The notes under the pieces: model-generated
The model's input: the letters and a program-made list of their open reading frames with translations, nothing else
The model's database searches: none
What the model was told of the DNA's origin: nothing
Shown: one piece after another, positions 1 through 9,956 of the stretch
Position numbering within the stretch: position 1 is the first letter of the stretch
Layout: every line of letters begins with the position of its first letter
Made by a program: the position numbers and the translations under genes
NCBI RefSeq assembly: GCF_017311415.1
Contig: NZ_JAEKIS010000013.1
Coordinates: forward strand, 62,001 to 126,000
DNA: 64,000 nt
Source of the DNA: Salipiger abyssi
Lineage (GTDB): Bacteria; Pseudomonadota; Alphaproteobacteria; Rhodobacterales; Rhodobacteraceae
Direction of reading: 5' to 3'

Positions 1-444
1 CACCACGGTCGCGTGTTCGAGGCTGAGATTGCGGGCATTGGCGATGGCCCGGTGCAGCTCCAGCGTGCGGAAGCCTTCCGCATGCAACGCGATCTCCAGC
101 GCATCGGCCCAGTCCTGGCAGACGCCCTTGTCGCGGAACCCGTTCACCACCTTGAAATTATGCACGAGCGGCGGATCGACCACGCGCCAGTCTCGCGCCC
201 AGTCGAGCGGCTTCAGCACCGCGATGCGCGCCGCGCGTTCCGCCTCTGCCGGATCGACCCCCGGCCCCAGCGCCCGCAGCTCCGCCGCGACCTCGGCGAT
301 CCGCGCCTCCTGCGCGCTGGCGCTCGCGCTTGTCTCGGAGGCCTGGGTCGAGACCACCGGCGCCGAACATCCCGCCAGCGCCGCGACCAGCATGCTCAGC
401 GCAACTCCGCGCAGATGCCGCCCCTCACCCCGCCTGCTGAACAT
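1..444 (-). CDS. Putative lipoprotein, transglutaminase-like motif, 3' end cut by window edge
   Basis: Translating the minus strand from the ATG at 444 gives an open frame that runs off the left edge (about 148 codons). The N-terminus is a lipoprotein signal: a basic start (RRGEGRHLR), a short hydrophobic stretch and the lipobox LAGC with Cys at about residue 26. The mature part has GVCQDWADAL and, about 30 residues later, EHATVV, which recalls the G-x-C-x-D/E and H-x-x-V elements of transglutaminase-like cysteine proteins. That similarity is my inference. The gene starts inside the last 20 bp of ntrX, so it is probably the next gene of the ntrBC-ntrYX operon. No stop is visible. Family and function are otherwise unknown. 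Confidence 0.7.
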   Translation of the reverse strand, partial: MFSRRGEGRHLRGVALSMLVAALAGCSAPVVSTQASETSASASAQEARIAEVAAELRALGPGVDPAEAERAARIAVLKPLDWARDWRVVDPPLVHNFKVVNGFRDKGVCQDWADALEIALHAEGFRTLELHRAIANARNLSLEHATVV

Positions 445-1843
445 GATCCTCGTCCACATAAGCGATGCGCCCGCCGGATTTCGAGCCGGTCACCACGCCC
501 AGCGATTTCAGCTTGCGGTGCAGCGCCGAGCGCTCCATGCCGACAAAGGCCGCGGTGCGCGAGATATTGCCGCCGAACCGGTTGATCTGGGTGAGCAGAT
601 ATTCCCGCTCGAAGGCCTCGCGCGCCTCGCGCAGCGGCAGGGTCGCCAGCGTGCCCGAAAGCACCACGCGCCCCTCTTCGTCGCCGCTCACAGGCGCCTC
701 CTGCGGCAGCTCGCGCGCCTCGATGGGGCCGGTGCCTTCGCCCAGGATCAGCACGCGCTCCACCAGGTTCTTGAGCTGGCGCACATTGCCCGGCCAGATC
801 ATCGTCTGCATCAGCGCAATCGCATCCTCGGAAAGCGGCCGCACCGGCAGGCCCTGAGACTTGTTGCAGGCCTCGATGAAATAGCCGGCGAGCAGCGGGA
901 TATCCTCGCGGCGGTCCTCCAGCGAGGGCACCGCGATCGGCACCACGTTGAGCCGGTGATAAAGCTCCTGACGGAAGCGGCCCGCGGCGATTTCCTCGTC
1001 GAGATCGCGATTGGTCGAGGAGATCACCCGCAGATCGACCCGCACCTTGTCGGCGCCGCCGACGCGGGTAAAGCTCTGGTCGACCAGCACGCGCAGGATC
1101 TTCGACTGGGTGCCGAGCGGCATGTCGGCGACCTCGTCGAAATAGACCACGCCGCCATGCGCCTGCTCCAGCAGCCCCGGCTCGATGCCACGTTCTGGGG
1201 TCTCGCGGCCGAACAGCACCTCTTCCATGGTCTCGGGCGCGACGCCGGCGCAGTTCACCGTCACGAACGGCCCCTGCGCACGGCCGGAATGGGCATGGAT
1301 GTAGCGCGCCGCCACCTCCTTGCCGCTGCCCGCAGGCCCGGTGAGCATCACGCGTCCATTGGATTTCGTCACCTTGTCGAGCTGGCTGACCAGCGCGCGG
1401 AAGGCGGCGCTTTCGCCCACCATCTGCGCCACTTCGGTTTCGCGCCGCTTGAGCTGACTGTTCTCGCGCCGCAGCTGCGAGGTCTCCATCGCGCGCCGGA
1501 TCACCACCAGCAACTGGTCGATATTGAAGGGCTTTTCGATGAAGTCATAGGCGCCCTGCTTGATCGCCGCGACGGCGATCTCGATATTGCCGTGACCCGA
1601 GATGATGATGATCGGGATATCGGGATTGTCGCGCTTGACGGTCTTGAGGATGTCTATCCCGTCCATCTTGCTGTCCTTCAGCCAGATGTCGAGGATCAGC
1701 AGCCCGGGGGGTTCTGCATTGACCTCCGTCATCGCCTCGGTCGAATTCGCCGCCAGCCGCGTGGTGTAGCCCTCGTCCTCGAGGATGTCCCCGATCAGCT
1801 CGCGAATGTCGCGCTCGTCGTCCACGATCAGGATATCGCTCAT
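425..1843 (-). CDS. ntrX: Nitrogen response regulator NtrX
   Basis: 472 aa. Receiver domain (about 1-120) with acidic pair D8/D9, phospho-acceptor D52 and K104 in EKPF. Central AAA+ domain (about 140-370) with Walker A GPAGSGKE (169-176) and Walker B VVYFDE (232-237). C-terminal HTH (about 429-453). Partner of the membrane kinase NtrY just upstream, with which it overlaps by 4 bp. Between NCAG and the Walker B strand there is no GAFTGA sigma-54 loop; ELFGHEKGAFTGA is replaced by LFGRETPERG. NtrX proteins of alphaproteobacteria commonly lack this loop, so the protein probably does not work as a classical sigma-54 activator. Known roles of the family are nitrogen, redox and envelope regulation. 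Confidence 0.96.
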   Translation of the reverse strand: MSDILIVDDERDIRELIGDILEDEGYTTRLAANSTEAMTEVNAEPPGLLILDIWLKDSKMDGIDILKTVKRDNPDIPIIIISGHGNIEIAVAAIKQGAYDFIEKPFNIDQLLVVIRRAMETSQLRRENSQLKRRETEVAQMVGESAAFRALVSQLDKVTKSNGRVMLTGPAGSGKEVAARYIHAHSGRAQGPFVTVNCAGVAPETMEEVLFGRETPERGIEPGLLEQAHGGVVYFDEVADMPLGTQSKILRVLVDQSFTRVGGADKVRVDLRVISSTNRDLDEEIAAGRFRQELYHRLNVVPIAVPSLEDRREDIPLLAGYFIEACNKSQGLPVRPLSEDAIALMQTMIWPGNVRQLKNLVERVLILGEGTGPIEARELPQEAPVSGDEEGRVVLSGTLATLPLREAREAFEREYLLTQINRFGGNISRTAAFVGMERSALHRKLKSLGVVTGSKSGGRIAYVDEDHVQQAG

Positions 1844-4137
1844 GTCTGCCCCTCTAATTCTGAAATCACTCTGGTCATATGGGCCGGACGCGCCGGCGCG
1901 AGCCCGAGCGGCAGGCGGATCACCGCCATCGCCCCGGCATGGGTGGCGCCGTCGAATAGCGGCGCATCCTCAAGGGCAAGGCTGCCGCCATGCTCCTCGA
2001 TGATCTTCTTCACGATGGGCAGGCCGAGCCCGGTGCCCTTGTCGCGGGTGGTCACGTAAGGCTCGAAGAGCCGAGCGCGGTCCTCCGGCAGGCCGATGCC
2101 ATTGTCCATGATGCGGATCAGCGCCCGCCCGTCCTCTTCGACGAGGCTCACGCGGATCTCCGGAACATAGCCCTCTGGCACGCCCTTTTCCTGAAGAGAT
2201 TCAATGGCCTCTCCGGCGTTCTTGATGAGATTCGTCAACGCCTGGCCGATCATGGTGGCGTCGAGCTCGGCGGGCATCTCCATCGCCGGCAGGTCGATGA
2301 CGAAACGCACATCCGGCTGCCCGGTCTCCTGCAACAGCGCCGCGCCGCGCAACAGCGCCACCACGTCCTCGGGCCGGCGTTCGGGCTCGGGCATGCGGGC
2401 GAACTTGCTGAACTCGTCGACGATGCGGCGCAGATCCTCGGTCTGGCGCACGATGACCTCGGTCATCTGCCCCAGCTTCTCGGCATCTTCGCCCTCGACC
2501 ATGCGGCCGAACTTGCGCTTGATGCGCTCCGCCGAGAGCCGGATCGGCGTCAGCGGGTTCTTGATCTCATGCGCAATGCGGCGCGCCACGTCGCCCCAGG
2601 CCGCCATGCGCTGCGCGCTGACCAGATCGGTCACGTCGTCGAAGGCGATCACATAGCCCTCGAGCGAGCCGTCCTGACGGCGGCGCACCGAAAGACGCAC
2701 CAGCAGGTGCTCCAGCCGGCCCTCGCGGCTGACTTTCACCTCTTCCTGCGCCGTCTCCTGCCCGCTGCCGCGCAGCTTGTCGAAAAGCGCGCCGAATTCC
2801 GGCACCGCGACGGTGATCGGCAGCTCGGATTTGGTCTCGTGCCAGCCCAGCAACCGCTCGGCGGAGCGGTTCACGAAGGTCACGCGCCCGCTATCGTCGA
2901 GCCCCACCACCCCGGAAGTGACCGAGGACAGCACGGAATCGAACAGCCGCTGCCGGCGCTCGATCTGGCGGGTGTTCTCCAGCAGCGTCTCGCGCTGCGC
3001 CTTGAGCTGCCGGGTCATCTGGTTGAAATAGCGCCCGAGCATGGAAATCTCGTCGTCGCCCTCGTCCTCGATGACCTGCACGTCGAGATCGCCGCCGCCG
3101 ACCCGCTGCGCCGCGCCGGTGAGGCGCCCGACCGGGCGCGCGAGACGTTCGGCGAACCACAGGCCGAGCCAGGTGGCGGCGAGGATCAGCAGCACCGCAA
3201 AGCCCAGATAGAGCAGCGCGAAATCGAAAAGCCGCCGGCCCCGTTCGCTTTCCTGCTGCTGGTAGAACTGCGCGGTCGCCTGCGTTTCATCCAGCAAATT
3301 CAGTAGGTTGCCATCCACTTCTCGACTGACGTACAAGAAGCGGTCGGCAAAGGCGTCGAGCGGCACCAGCGCGCGCAGCTCGTGATTGTCCCAGTCGGGG
3401 ATCAGCACGAGCCCCTGTTCGCCGGCCTGCGCGATCTGCGCGATGTTCGGCTGTTCGTAATCGAAGAGATAGGAGCGCTCGCCCCGGGCGCGGATCTCGC
3501 CCGCGCCGTCGATCACATAGGCCTCGCGCAGCCCGCGCTGGATCTGCCCCTGCCCTTGTTGAAGAATCTGCCGTATGTCCCCGTCATCCAAGGCGAAATT
3601 CGCCCGACGTGCAGCATCGAGAAAGCGCCCGAGCGCCTCTACGTCCTCACTCAGTCCGCGACGCTGCTCGGCCTCATAGGCCTCGGCGGCGGCGAGCGAG
3701 GCGCCCACCACATTCTGCACGCGGCTGGAGAACCAGGTTTCCAGACCGATATTGATGGTGAGCACGGCAAAGACAGCGACGGTCACCGTGGGCAGCAGCG
3801 CCATCAGCGCGAACACGCCTGTGAGCCGCAGGTGCAGGCGCGACCCCGCCGACTGCGCCCGCCGGTCCGAGATCATTCGCGCCACGCGGAAGAGCACCAG
3901 CGCCGCCAGCAGCAGCACATAGACCAGATCTGCCAGCAGCACGAGCCGCAGGCTCATCTCCGTGCCCTTGCCGCTGTCGAGCGGGCCCAGCACCATGAAG
4001 GTGGCAAAGGCCAGAACCGGCCCCAGCAGCACGAGCCCCAGCGTCGCCACGTTCTGCACCCGCCGCTGACGGCGCAGACGGCTCAGCCGGGTCCACGTCA
4101 TGCTACGCGCCACAGATTTCCGTGCCCGAGTGGCCAC
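1840..4137 (-). CDS. ntrY: Nitrogen-sensing membrane histidine kinase NtrY
   Basis: About 765 aa from the chosen GTG. Order: two N-terminal membrane segments, a third, a long periplasmic sensor region, another membrane span, HAMP (around the RPVGRLTGAAQRV stretch), PAS, HisKA with HEIKNPLTPIRLS (His near residue 523) and an HATPase with NLIKNAGEA, DNGIGLP and GTGLGLPIV. It phosphorylates NtrX, whose gene overlaps it by 4 bp. The frame is open back to an ATG at 4233, but the GTG at 4137 has GAGG seven bases upstream. An ATG at 4101 (MTWTRL) is a second candidate. The gap to the ntrC stop is short, so it is likely in the same operon as ntrBC. Confidence 0.94.
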   Translation of the reverse strand: MATRARKSVARSMTWTRLSRLRRQRRVQNVATLGLVLLGPVLAFATFMVLGPLDSGKGTEMSLRLVLLADLVYVLLLAALVLFRVARMISDRRAQSAGSRLHLRLTGVFALMALLPTVTVAVFAVLTINIGLETWFSSRVQNVVGASLAAAEAYEAEQRRGLSEDVEALGRFLDAARRANFALDDGDIRQILQQGQGQIQRGLREAYVIDGAGEIRARGERSYLFDYEQPNIAQIAQAGEQGLVLIPDWDNHELRALVPLDAFADRFLYVSREVDGNLLNLLDETQATAQFYQQQESERGRRLFDFALLYLGFAVLLILAATWLGLWFAERLARPVGRLTGAAQRVGGGDLDVQVIEDEGDDEISMLGRYFNQMTRQLKAQRETLLENTRQIERRQRLFDSVLSSVTSGVVGLDDSGRVTFVNRSAERLLGWHETKSELPITVAVPEFGALFDKLRGSGQETAQEEVKVSREGRLEHLLVRLSVRRRQDGSLEGYVIAFDDVTDLVSAQRMAAWGDVARRIAHEIKNPLTPIRLSAERIKRKFGRMVEGEDAEKLGQMTEVIVRQTEDLRRIVDEFSKFARMPEPERRPEDVVALLRGAALLQETGQPDVRFVIDLPAMEMPAELDATMIGQALTNLIKNAGEAIESLQEKGVPEGYVPEIRVSLVEEDGRALIRIMDNGIGLPEDRARLFEPYVTTRDKGTGLGLPIVKKIIEEHGGSLALEDAPLFDGATHAGAMAVIRLPLGLAPARPAHMTRVISELEGQT

Positions 4138-4248
4138 AGAGATACCTCGCCAGGATGTGCTGCTCGAAGCAGCGGACCGCCATATTCTGTGGCTTCTTCG
4201 CAACTCCATCCGAAAACGAAGCAGCGCGGCCACATCTATGTGACCCTT

Positions 4249-5622
4249 TTACATCAGTTTGCGGCGGCGTGTCACGCGAATATCCAGATCGGTGATCTTC
4301 TTGCGCAAAGTATTGCGATTGATTCCCAGCAGATCGGCGCATTTCGCCTGATTGCCGCCGGTGGCCTCCAGCGCGATCTCGATCAGCGGCGCCTCGACCT
4401 CCTTGAGGATGCGGGCATAGAGCCCCGGCGGCGGCAGCATATTGCCGTGCAGATCGAAATAGCGGCGCAGGTGGCGGGCCACCGAGGTGCCGAGCTTCTC
4501 CGCATCGCCACCGCGCAGGATCGGGCCGGTATCGGGCTGATTGCCCAGCACCGCCTCGACCTCGGACCGGCTGATCTCCTCGGCGCGCGAGGTCAGGCTG
4601 AGCCGGCGCACGGAATTTTCCAGCTGCCGCACATTGCCCGGCCAGCTATAGGCGCGGAAAAGCTCGGCGGCGTCCTTGGAGAGCCAGCGCTTGGGCGCGC
4701 CCTCGCGCTCGGAGCGGGCGAGGAAATGCTCGGTCAGCAGGGCGATATCCTCGACCCGTTCGCGCAGGCTGGGCACGTTGATCGTGGCGCCGGAGAGCCG
4801 GTAATAAAGATCCTGCCGGACATGGCCCTCCTCCATCGCCTGGGCCAGATCGCCCTGCGAGGTGGCCATGAAGCGCGGCACATGCTCGCCCGGGATATCC
4901 ATCATGCGTACCACGCGCGCCTGGATCTCGTCGGGGATGTCGGTGATCTCGTCGATCAGAAGCGTGCCGCCCTTGACCCGTGCCAGCACCCGCGCCGGGC
5001 CTTCGAGATCGGACAGGTCGGCGCCGGTCACGGTGATGAAGGGCAGCGTGCGGCGGTCGGAGAAATCATGCACCGCGCGGGCGATCAGCGATTTGCCCGT
5101 GCCGCTCTCACCCGAAATCAGCACCGGCAGATCGGTGTTCATCACCCGCGCCACGAGGCGGTAAAGCGCCTGCATCGCCGGGGTCTTGCCCACCAGCGGC
5201 AGCTCGTCCGGCCCGTCGGCACCGATCGTCGCCACCTCGTCGCGCTTCGGCGCGCGGTTGCGGTTGTCGAGCGCCTTGGCGGTGCGCTTCATCAGGTCCG
5301 GCAGATCGAAGGGCTTGGGCAGGTAGTCGTAGGCCTCGGCCTCGGCCGCCTGGATCGCCGTCATGATGGTGTTCTGCGCCGAGATCACGATCACCGGCAG
5401 GTCGGGCCGGTCCTGGTGGATCTTGGGCAGCATCTCCAGCCCGTTGCCGTCGGGCATGACCACGTCGGAAATCACCACGTCGCCCTTGCCCTCGCCGACC
5501 CAGCGCATCAGCGTGGTCAGCGAACTGGTGGCATGCACCTTGCAGCCCGCGCGGGTCAGCGCCTGGGTCAGAACCGTCCGGATCGTGCGGTCGTCGTCTG
5601 CGACTAGAACCGTGCCGTCCAT
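4249..5622 (-). CDS. ntrC: Nitrogen regulator NtrC (GAFTGA-less)
   Basis: 457 aa. Receiver domain with D53 as phospho-acceptor and K103; AAA+ domain with Walker A GESGTGKS (171-178) and Walker B LLIDE (221-225); Fis-type HTH at the C-terminus ([21 protein letters not shown]). Where other NtrC proteins have ELFGHEKGAFTGA, this one goes directly from [10 protein letters not shown] to [13 protein letters not shown], so the sigma-54 contact loop is deleted. This is the state known for Rhodobacter capsulatus NtrC, which activates sigma-70-type RNA polymerase. Its start codon overlaps the ntrB stop by one base (TAATG), so expression is coupled to the NtrB kinase. Confidence 0.96.
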   Translation of the reverse strand: MDGTVLVADDDRTIRTVLTQALTRAGCKVHATSSLTTLMRWVGEGKGDVVISDVVMPDGNGLEMLPKIHQDRPDLPVIVISAQNTIMTAIQAAEAEAYDYLPKPFDLPDLMKRTAKALDNRNRAPKRDEVATIGADGPDELPLVGKTPAMQALYRLVARVMNTDLPVLISGESGTGKSLIARAVHDFSDRRTLPFITVTGADLSDLEGPARVLARVKGGTLLIDEITDIPDEIQARVVRMMDIPGEHVPRFMATSQGDLAQAMEEGHVRQDLYYRLSGATINVPSLRERVEDIALLTEHFLARSEREGAPKRWLSKDAAELFRAYSWPGNVRQLENSVRRLSLTSRAEEISRSEVEAVLGNQPDTGPILRGGDAEKLGTSVARHLRRYFDLHGNMLPPPGLYARILKEVEAPLIEIALEATGGNQAKCADLLGINRNTLRKKITDLDIRVTRRRKLM

Positions 5623-6707
5623 TATCTCTTCTCCTCTGTCTCGCGCGGGGCGCGCGGAAGCGAAATGCGAAAGACCGTGCGGCCGGGAACGGAATCCACG
5701 GAAATCCAGCCGTCATGGTCCGAGATGATCTTGGAGACCAGCGCCAGCCCCAGCCCGGTGCCGTTCTCCTTCCCCGAAACGAAGGGGTCGAACACATCGC
5801 CCTTGATGTCGTCGGGCAGACCGGGGCCGTCGTCGATCACCTCGACCTGAAGGGGCAGCTTCTGCGTGGTGCCGTCGGCGCGGCGCATCCGGAAGGAATG
5901 TTCATAGAACGTGTGCAGCCGGATCGTTCCGCCCTCTTTCGGGTCGGCGGCTTCTGCCGCGTTCTTCAGGAGGTTCAGCACCACCTGCAACAGCTGGTCG
6001 GGATCGCCGAAGGCCAGCGGCAGCGAGGGGTCGTAATCCTCGATGAATTTCATATGCGCGCCGACGCCGAGCTGGGTCGAGCGGCGGGCACGGTCGAGCA
6101 CGTCATGGATGTTGACGGGCTTCTTCTCGGGTGCCGAGAGATTGCCGAACTGCTCGACCTGTTCGAGCAGTTTCACGATGCGGCGGGTCTCGGCGACGAT
6201 GAGGTCGGTGAGCTCGAGATCGTCTTTCGACAGGTTCATGCTCAGCAGCTGCGCCGCGCCGGTGATGCCGGCGAGCGGGTTCTTGATCTCATGCGCCAGC
6301 ATTTCGGCCATGCCGATGGCGGATTTCGCGGCGGATTTCACCGAATGGCTCTGGGTCATGCGCCCCGCCAGCTCGCGCGGGGAAATCAGCATGATGAACC
6401 AGCCGGGATAGTTCTGCACCGGCGCGATCTGGAGGTTGCAGACCAGCGGCGGGCGCGATCCGGTGCCCACATCGACATCGTTGACGAAAAGCGGCGTGCC
6501 GTGTTCGCGGGCCCGCGCCAGGCTTTCCTCCAGCGGCGCGTCGACCGCCAGCCGGTCCCAGATCGGCTGGCCGATCAGCCATTTCGCCGAGTTGTTCATA
6601 AACCCCTCGGCCGCCGGATTCATGTCGGCGATACGCTCCTCGGCATCCAGCAGGATGGCCGGCACCGGCAGCGAGGACCAGAGCTGCATCTGAAGCTCGC
6701 TGTTCAT
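5622..6707 (-). CDS. ntrB: Nitrogen regulation histidine kinase NtrB
   Basis: 361 aa. Cytoplasmic kinase/phosphatase that controls NtrC and, in the family, is itself controlled by PII protein. N-terminal PAS domain (about 5-115), HisKA with H139 in [20 protein letters not shown], then HATPase motifs [16 protein letters not shown] and GTGLGLALV. No membrane segment, as expected. The frame is open further upstream, but [10 protein letters not shown] at 6707 is chosen because it overlaps the dusB stop as ATGA and begins right at the PAS domain. Order dusB-ntrB-ntrC is the classic nifR3-ntrB-ntrC arrangement. Confidence 0.96.
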   Translation of the reverse strand: MNSELQMQLWSSLPVPAILLDAEERIADMNPAAEGFMNNSAKWLIGQPIWDRLAVDAPLEESLARAREHGTPLFVNDVDVGTGSRPPLVCNLQIAPVQNYPGWFIMLISPRELAGRMTQSHSVKSAAKSAIGMAEMLAHEIKNPLAGITGAAQLLSMNLSKDDLELTDLIVAETRRIVKLLEQVEQFGNLSAPEKKPVNIHDVLDRARRSTQLGVGAHMKFIEDYDPSLPLAFGDPDQLLQVVLNLLKNAAEAADPKEGGTIRLHTFYEHSFRMRRADGTTQKLPLQVEVIDDGPGLPDDIKGDVFDPFVSGKENGTGLGLALVSKIISDHDGWISVDSVPGRTVFRISLPRAPRETEEKR

Positions 6708-7687
6708 GCCGCCTCCGCCAACGCGTCTTCGAGCGCCACGCGCAGCCGCGCCCTGACCTGCGCGGGGTCGCGCTCGGTCAGGATCTCGCGACGCATTTGC
6801 GGCTCCGTGCCGGCGGCATCCATGTACCAGCCCAGATGTTTGCGGGCGCATCTCGCACCCAGGTCGGCGCCGTAAAACGCGATCATCGCTTCATAATGCT
6901 CCAGCACGATTTCCGTCAGATCCGCGCCGCGCGGCACCACCGGCGCCGGGGCGCCGTAAAGCGCATGCGCGATCTCGGCCAGCCGCCAGGGCGCGCCCTG
7001 CGCGCCGCGACCGACCATCACCCCGTCGGCGCCCGAGAGCCGCAGCGCCTCGCGGGCGCTGGCGGCGTCCACGATGTCGCCATTGGCCACCACCGGCACC
7101 GAGACCGCCTCTTTCACCGCGCGGATCGCCGCCCAGTCGGCGCGGCCCTTGTAGAACTGGCAGCGCGTGCGACCGTGGATCACAATCATCCGCACGCCTG
7201 CCGACTCGGCCCGGCGCGCCAGATCGGCGGCGTTGCGGGTGCCGTCGTCCCAGCCGAGCCGCGTCTTCAGCGTCACCGGCACGTCGACCGCCCCCACCAC
7301 CGCCTCGATCAGCCGCAGCGCGTGGTCGGGCTCGCGCATCAGCGCCGAGCCGGAGTAGCCGCCGGTGACCTTCTTCGCCGGGCAGCCCATATTGATGTCG
7401 ATGACGCGCGCGCCCATATCGGCCACCATGCGCGCGGCCTCGGCCATCGGCTCGGGCGCGCGGCCCGCGATCTGGACGGAGGTGTTCTCGATTCCCGCCC
7501 CCAGCTCGGCCTTTTCGCGCGTGCCGGGGCGCGCGGTGAGAAACTCGCCGCTTGCGATCATCTCGGAGACCACGAGCCCCGCGCCCCAGCGCGCCACCAG
7601 AGAGCGGAACGGCAGGTCTGTAATGCCCGCCAGCGGGGCCAGCAGGACAGGAGGGGAGATCGACCGGTCGCCCAGAGGGAGTTTCAA
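6704..7687 (-). CDS. dusB: tRNA-dihydrouridine synthase DusB (NifR3)
   Basis: 327 aa from a TTG start. FMN/NADPH-dependent enzyme that reduces uridines to dihydrouridine in the D-loop of tRNA. Family signature LAPLAGITDLPFR near the N-terminus, catalytic Cys102 in NMGCPAKKV, and the phosphate-binding GADGVMVGRGAQG toward the C-terminus. The frame is open to an ATG at 7771, but that extension is unlike the family. The TTG at 7687 has AAGGA eight bases upstream and puts the TIM barrel close to the start. First gene of the ntrBC-ntrYX operon; historically called nifR3 for this reason. Divergent from ispDF. Confidence 0.92.
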   Translation of the reverse strand: MKLPLGDRSISPPVLLAPLAGITDLPFRSLVARWGAGLVVSEMIASGEFLTARPGTREKAELGAGIENTSVQIAGRAPEPMAEAARMVADMGARVIDINMGCPAKKVTGGYSGSALMREPDHALRLIEAVVGAVDVPVTLKTRLGWDDGTRNAADLARRAESAGVRMIVIHGRTRCQFYKGRADWAAIRAVKEAVSVPVVANGDIVDAASAREALRLSGADGVMVGRGAQGAPWRLAEIAHALYGAPAPVVPRGADLTEIVLEHYEAMIAFYGADLGARCARKHLGWYMDAAGTEPQMRREILTERDPAQVRARLRVALEDALAEAA

Positions 7688-7862
7688 GCGCCTATTCCTT
7701 GTGCAGATGCTTGGGAGGTAACCTGAGGCCCGAGTACATTCAATTGTTTGGGCACCGCCCCGCCCCATCACAATGCAGTTTGCCTATTTTTTGAGCGCGG
7801 CGCCAGAGCGCATTGCGCAGCCCCGGGGCAATGCCTAGAGAAGCCGGGAAGGAGCGAGGCCC

Positions 7863-8996
7863 ATGGACACAGCCGTCATCATCGTTGCCGCCGGGCGTGG
7901 CACCCGCGCCGGGGGCGCTCTGCCCAAGCAGTGGCGCGAGATCGCCGGCAAGCCGGTGGCGCGCTGGACGCTGGAGGCCTTTGCCCATCTGCCGCGCCTC
8001 GTGCTGGTGATTCACCCCGACGACCGCGCACTGGCAGAGGCGGTCGCCGCCGGGCTGCCGGTGACGCTTGTCGACGGCGCGGAGGATCGCGCGGGCTCGG
8101 TGCGCGCGGGGCTCGCGGCGCTGGCCGATGCGCCGCCAGAGCGCGTGCTGATCCACGATGTCGCCCGCCCCTGCGTCAGCCGCGCCAGCATCGACGCGGT
8201 TGTCGCCGCGCTGGCCACCCATCCCGGCGCCGCGCCGGCGCTGGCGGTGACCGATGCGCTCTGGATCGGCGAAAACGGCCAGGTCACAGGCACCCGCGAC
8301 CGCGCCGGGCTCTACCGCGCGCAAACGCCGCAGGGCTTCCGCTATGACGCCATTGCCGCCGCCCATGCGACGCAGACCGGAGCCGCCGCCGACGATGTGC
8401 AGGTCGCCCGCGCCGCGGGGCTGGACGTTGCCATCGTTCCGGGCGAGGAACGCAATCTCAAGATCACCGGCCCGGAGGATTTCGCCCGGGCCGAAACGCT
8501 GCTGAAGGGAGACGCGATGGATATCCGTCTGGGCAATGGCTATGACGTTCACCGCTTCGGCGCGGGTGATCACGTTGTGCTCTGCGGGATCAAGGTTCCG
8601 CACGGGCGCGGGCTTCAGGGTCATTCCGACGCCGATGTCGGCATGCATGCGGTGACGGATGCGCTTTACGGCGCCATGGCCGAGGGCGATATCGGCCGGC
8701 ATTTCCCGCCCTCCGACCCGCAATGGAAAGGCGCCGCCTCCGAGATCTTCCTGCGTCACGCGGTAGAGCTGGCGGGCTCGAAGGGCTTCGCGATCTCCAA
8801 TATCGACCTGACGCTGATCTGCGAACGCCCCAAGATCGGCCCGCATGCCGCTGAGATGACAGCGGAAATGGCGCGCATCACCGGGCTTGCCTCGGACCGC
8901 ATCTCGATCAAGGCGACCACTTCGGAACGGCTGGGCTTCACCGGTCGCGAGGAAGGTATCGCCGCCATTGCAACCGCAACGCTGGTGAAACCATGA
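7863..8996 (+). CDS. ispDF: Bifunctional MEP-pathway enzyme IspD-IspF
   Basis: 377 aa fusion of two steps of isoprenoid precursor synthesis. Residues 1 to about 215 are the MEP cytidylyltransferase (IspD), with the CTP-binding [16 protein letters not shown] at 9-24 and DVARP. Residues 219-377 are the MEcPP synthase (IspF), with metal ligands in DVHRF (D228, H230) and SDADVGMHA (H262) and the C-terminal [16 protein letters not shown]. The junction keeps an internal Met at 219, but there is no stop between the halves. Such fusions are usual in alphaproteobacteria. The last 4 bp overlap the start of pgpA. GGAGCGAGGCCC precedes the ATG and holds the ribosome-binding site. Confidence 0.97.
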   Translation: MDTAVIIVAAGRGTRAGGALPKQWREIAGKPVARWTLEAFAHLPRLVLVIHPDDRALAEAVAAGLPVTLVDGAEDRAGSVRAGLAALADAPPERVLIHDVARPCVSRASIDAVVAALATHPGAAPALAVTDALWIGENGQVTGTRDRAGLYRAQTPQGFRYDAIAAAHATQTGAAADDVQVARAAGLDVAIVPGEERNLKITGPEDFARAETLLKGDAMDIRLGNGYDVHRFGAGDHVVLCGIKVPHGRGLQGHSDADVGMHAVTDALYGAMAEGDIGRHFPPSDPQWKGAASEIFLRHAVELAGSKGFAISNIDLTLICERPKIGPHAAEMTAEMARITGLASDRISIKATTSERLGFTGREEGIAAIATATLVKP

Positions 8997-9475
8997 AAGC
9001 CATCGCCTCCTTCCTCTATATCGGCTTCCTGAAGCCCGCCCCGGGCACCTGGGGCTCGCTCGCCGCCCTGCCCGTCGCCTATGCGCTGCTGCTCGCCGGC
9101 GGGTTCTGGCTGCTGCTGATCGCCACGGCTCTGGCCTATGCGCTGGGTCTGGTGGCCACCCGCGCGCTGACCCAGAGCGGCGATCACGACCCGTCCTGGA
9201 TCGTCATCGACGAAGTGGTCGGCCAGTGGATCGCGCTCTTCCCAGTGGGCTACGGCGCGGCGATGATGGGGGTGGAGCTCTGGCGGCTCTATCCCGGCTG
9301 GATCTCGGCCTTTGTGTTCTTCCGGCTCTTCGACATCTGGAAGCCCTGGCTGGTGGGCATGGCCGACCGGCGCGGCGATGCGCTGGGGGTGATGCTGGAT
9401 GACGTGATTGCCGGCGTGTTTTCTGCTATTGTCACGATCATACTCGCCGCCCTTGCCCATGGAGTCCTGATGTGA
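8993..9475 (+). CDS. pgpA: Phosphatidylglycerophosphatase A
   Basis: 160 aa, usual length. Dephosphorylates phosphatidylglycerol phosphate, the last step to phosphatidylglycerol, in the inner membrane. Diagnostic motifs are [14 protein letters not shown] near the N-terminus, the acidic [10 protein letters not shown] and the C-terminal [15 protein letters not shown]. Several hydrophobic spans (about 22-65, 80-110, 135-158) agree with an integral membrane enzyme. Translationally coupled on both sides: ATG overlaps the ispDF stop, and its own stop overlaps the GTG of the next gene. Confidence 0.95.
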   Translation: MKAIASFLYIGFLKPAPGTWGSLAALPVAYALLLAGGFWLLLIATALAYALGLVATRALTQSGDHDPSWIVIDEVVGQWIALFPVGYGAAMMGVELWRLYPGWISAFVFFRLFDIWKPWLVGMADRRGDALGVMLDDVIAGVFSAIVTIILAALAHGVLM

Positions 9476-9951
9476 CCGAAGTCATCGCCCGCGATATCCT
9501 GATGCGCGCCCGCGAACGTGGCGTCACCGTCACCACCGCCGAAAGCTGCACCGGCGGCATGGTCTCGGCGGCGCTGACCGATGTGGCCGGCTCGTCGGAC
9601 ATCTTCCATCGTGGCGTGGTGACCTATTCCAACGCCGCCAAGCAGGAGATGCTGGGCGTGCATGCGGAGACCCTGAATGTGCACGGCGCGGTCTCCGAAG
9701 AGGTGGTGCGCGAGATGGCCGAAGGCGCGCGGCGCGCGGCGGAGGCCGATTTCGCGGTGGCGATCTCGGGCGTGGCGGGCCCCGGCGGATCGGAGCAAAA
9801 GCCCGAGGGCATGGTGTGTTTCGCGCTCGCCCGCGACGGCGAGACGCTGACCGAGACGGTAGAGTTCGGTGCGCTCGGCCGCGCCAATGTGCGCGCGGCC
9901 GCCACCCACCACGCCCTGGAACTTCTGCGCGACGCGCTGGCGGAAGATTAG
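9472..9951 (+). CDS. pncC: CinA-type nicotinamide-nucleotide amidohydrolase
   Basis: 159 aa from a GTG that overlaps the pgpA stop. It matches only the C-terminal amidase half of CinA: TTAESCTGGMVSAALTDVAGSS (Ser44-type nucleophile region), VVTYSNAAKQEMLGV, HGAVSEEVVREMAEG and SGVAGPGGSEQKPEG. The enzyme hydrolyses NMN to nicotinate mononucleotide and ammonia and recycles pyridine nucleotides, for example NMN released by the NAD-dependent ligase LigA, whose gene is also in this window. The N-terminal COG1058 domain of full-length CinA is absent, as in many stand-alone PncC proteins. Last gene of ispDF-pgpA-pncC. Confidence 0.93.
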   Translation: MTEVIARDILMRARERGVTVTTAESCTGGMVSAALTDVAGSSDIFHRGVVTYSNAAKQEMLGVHAETLNVHGAVSEEVVREMAEGARRAAEADFAVAISGVAGPGGSEQKPEGMVCFALARDGETLTETVEFGALGRANVRAAATHHALELLRDALAED

Positions 9952-9956
9952 GGATC

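Noticed and set aside
29-2059. Long plus-strand open frames over ntrX, ntrY, pgi, recG, ligA and others
   Set aside because: They are antisense frames of strongly supported genes, open only because of high GC codon bias; none has family motifs.
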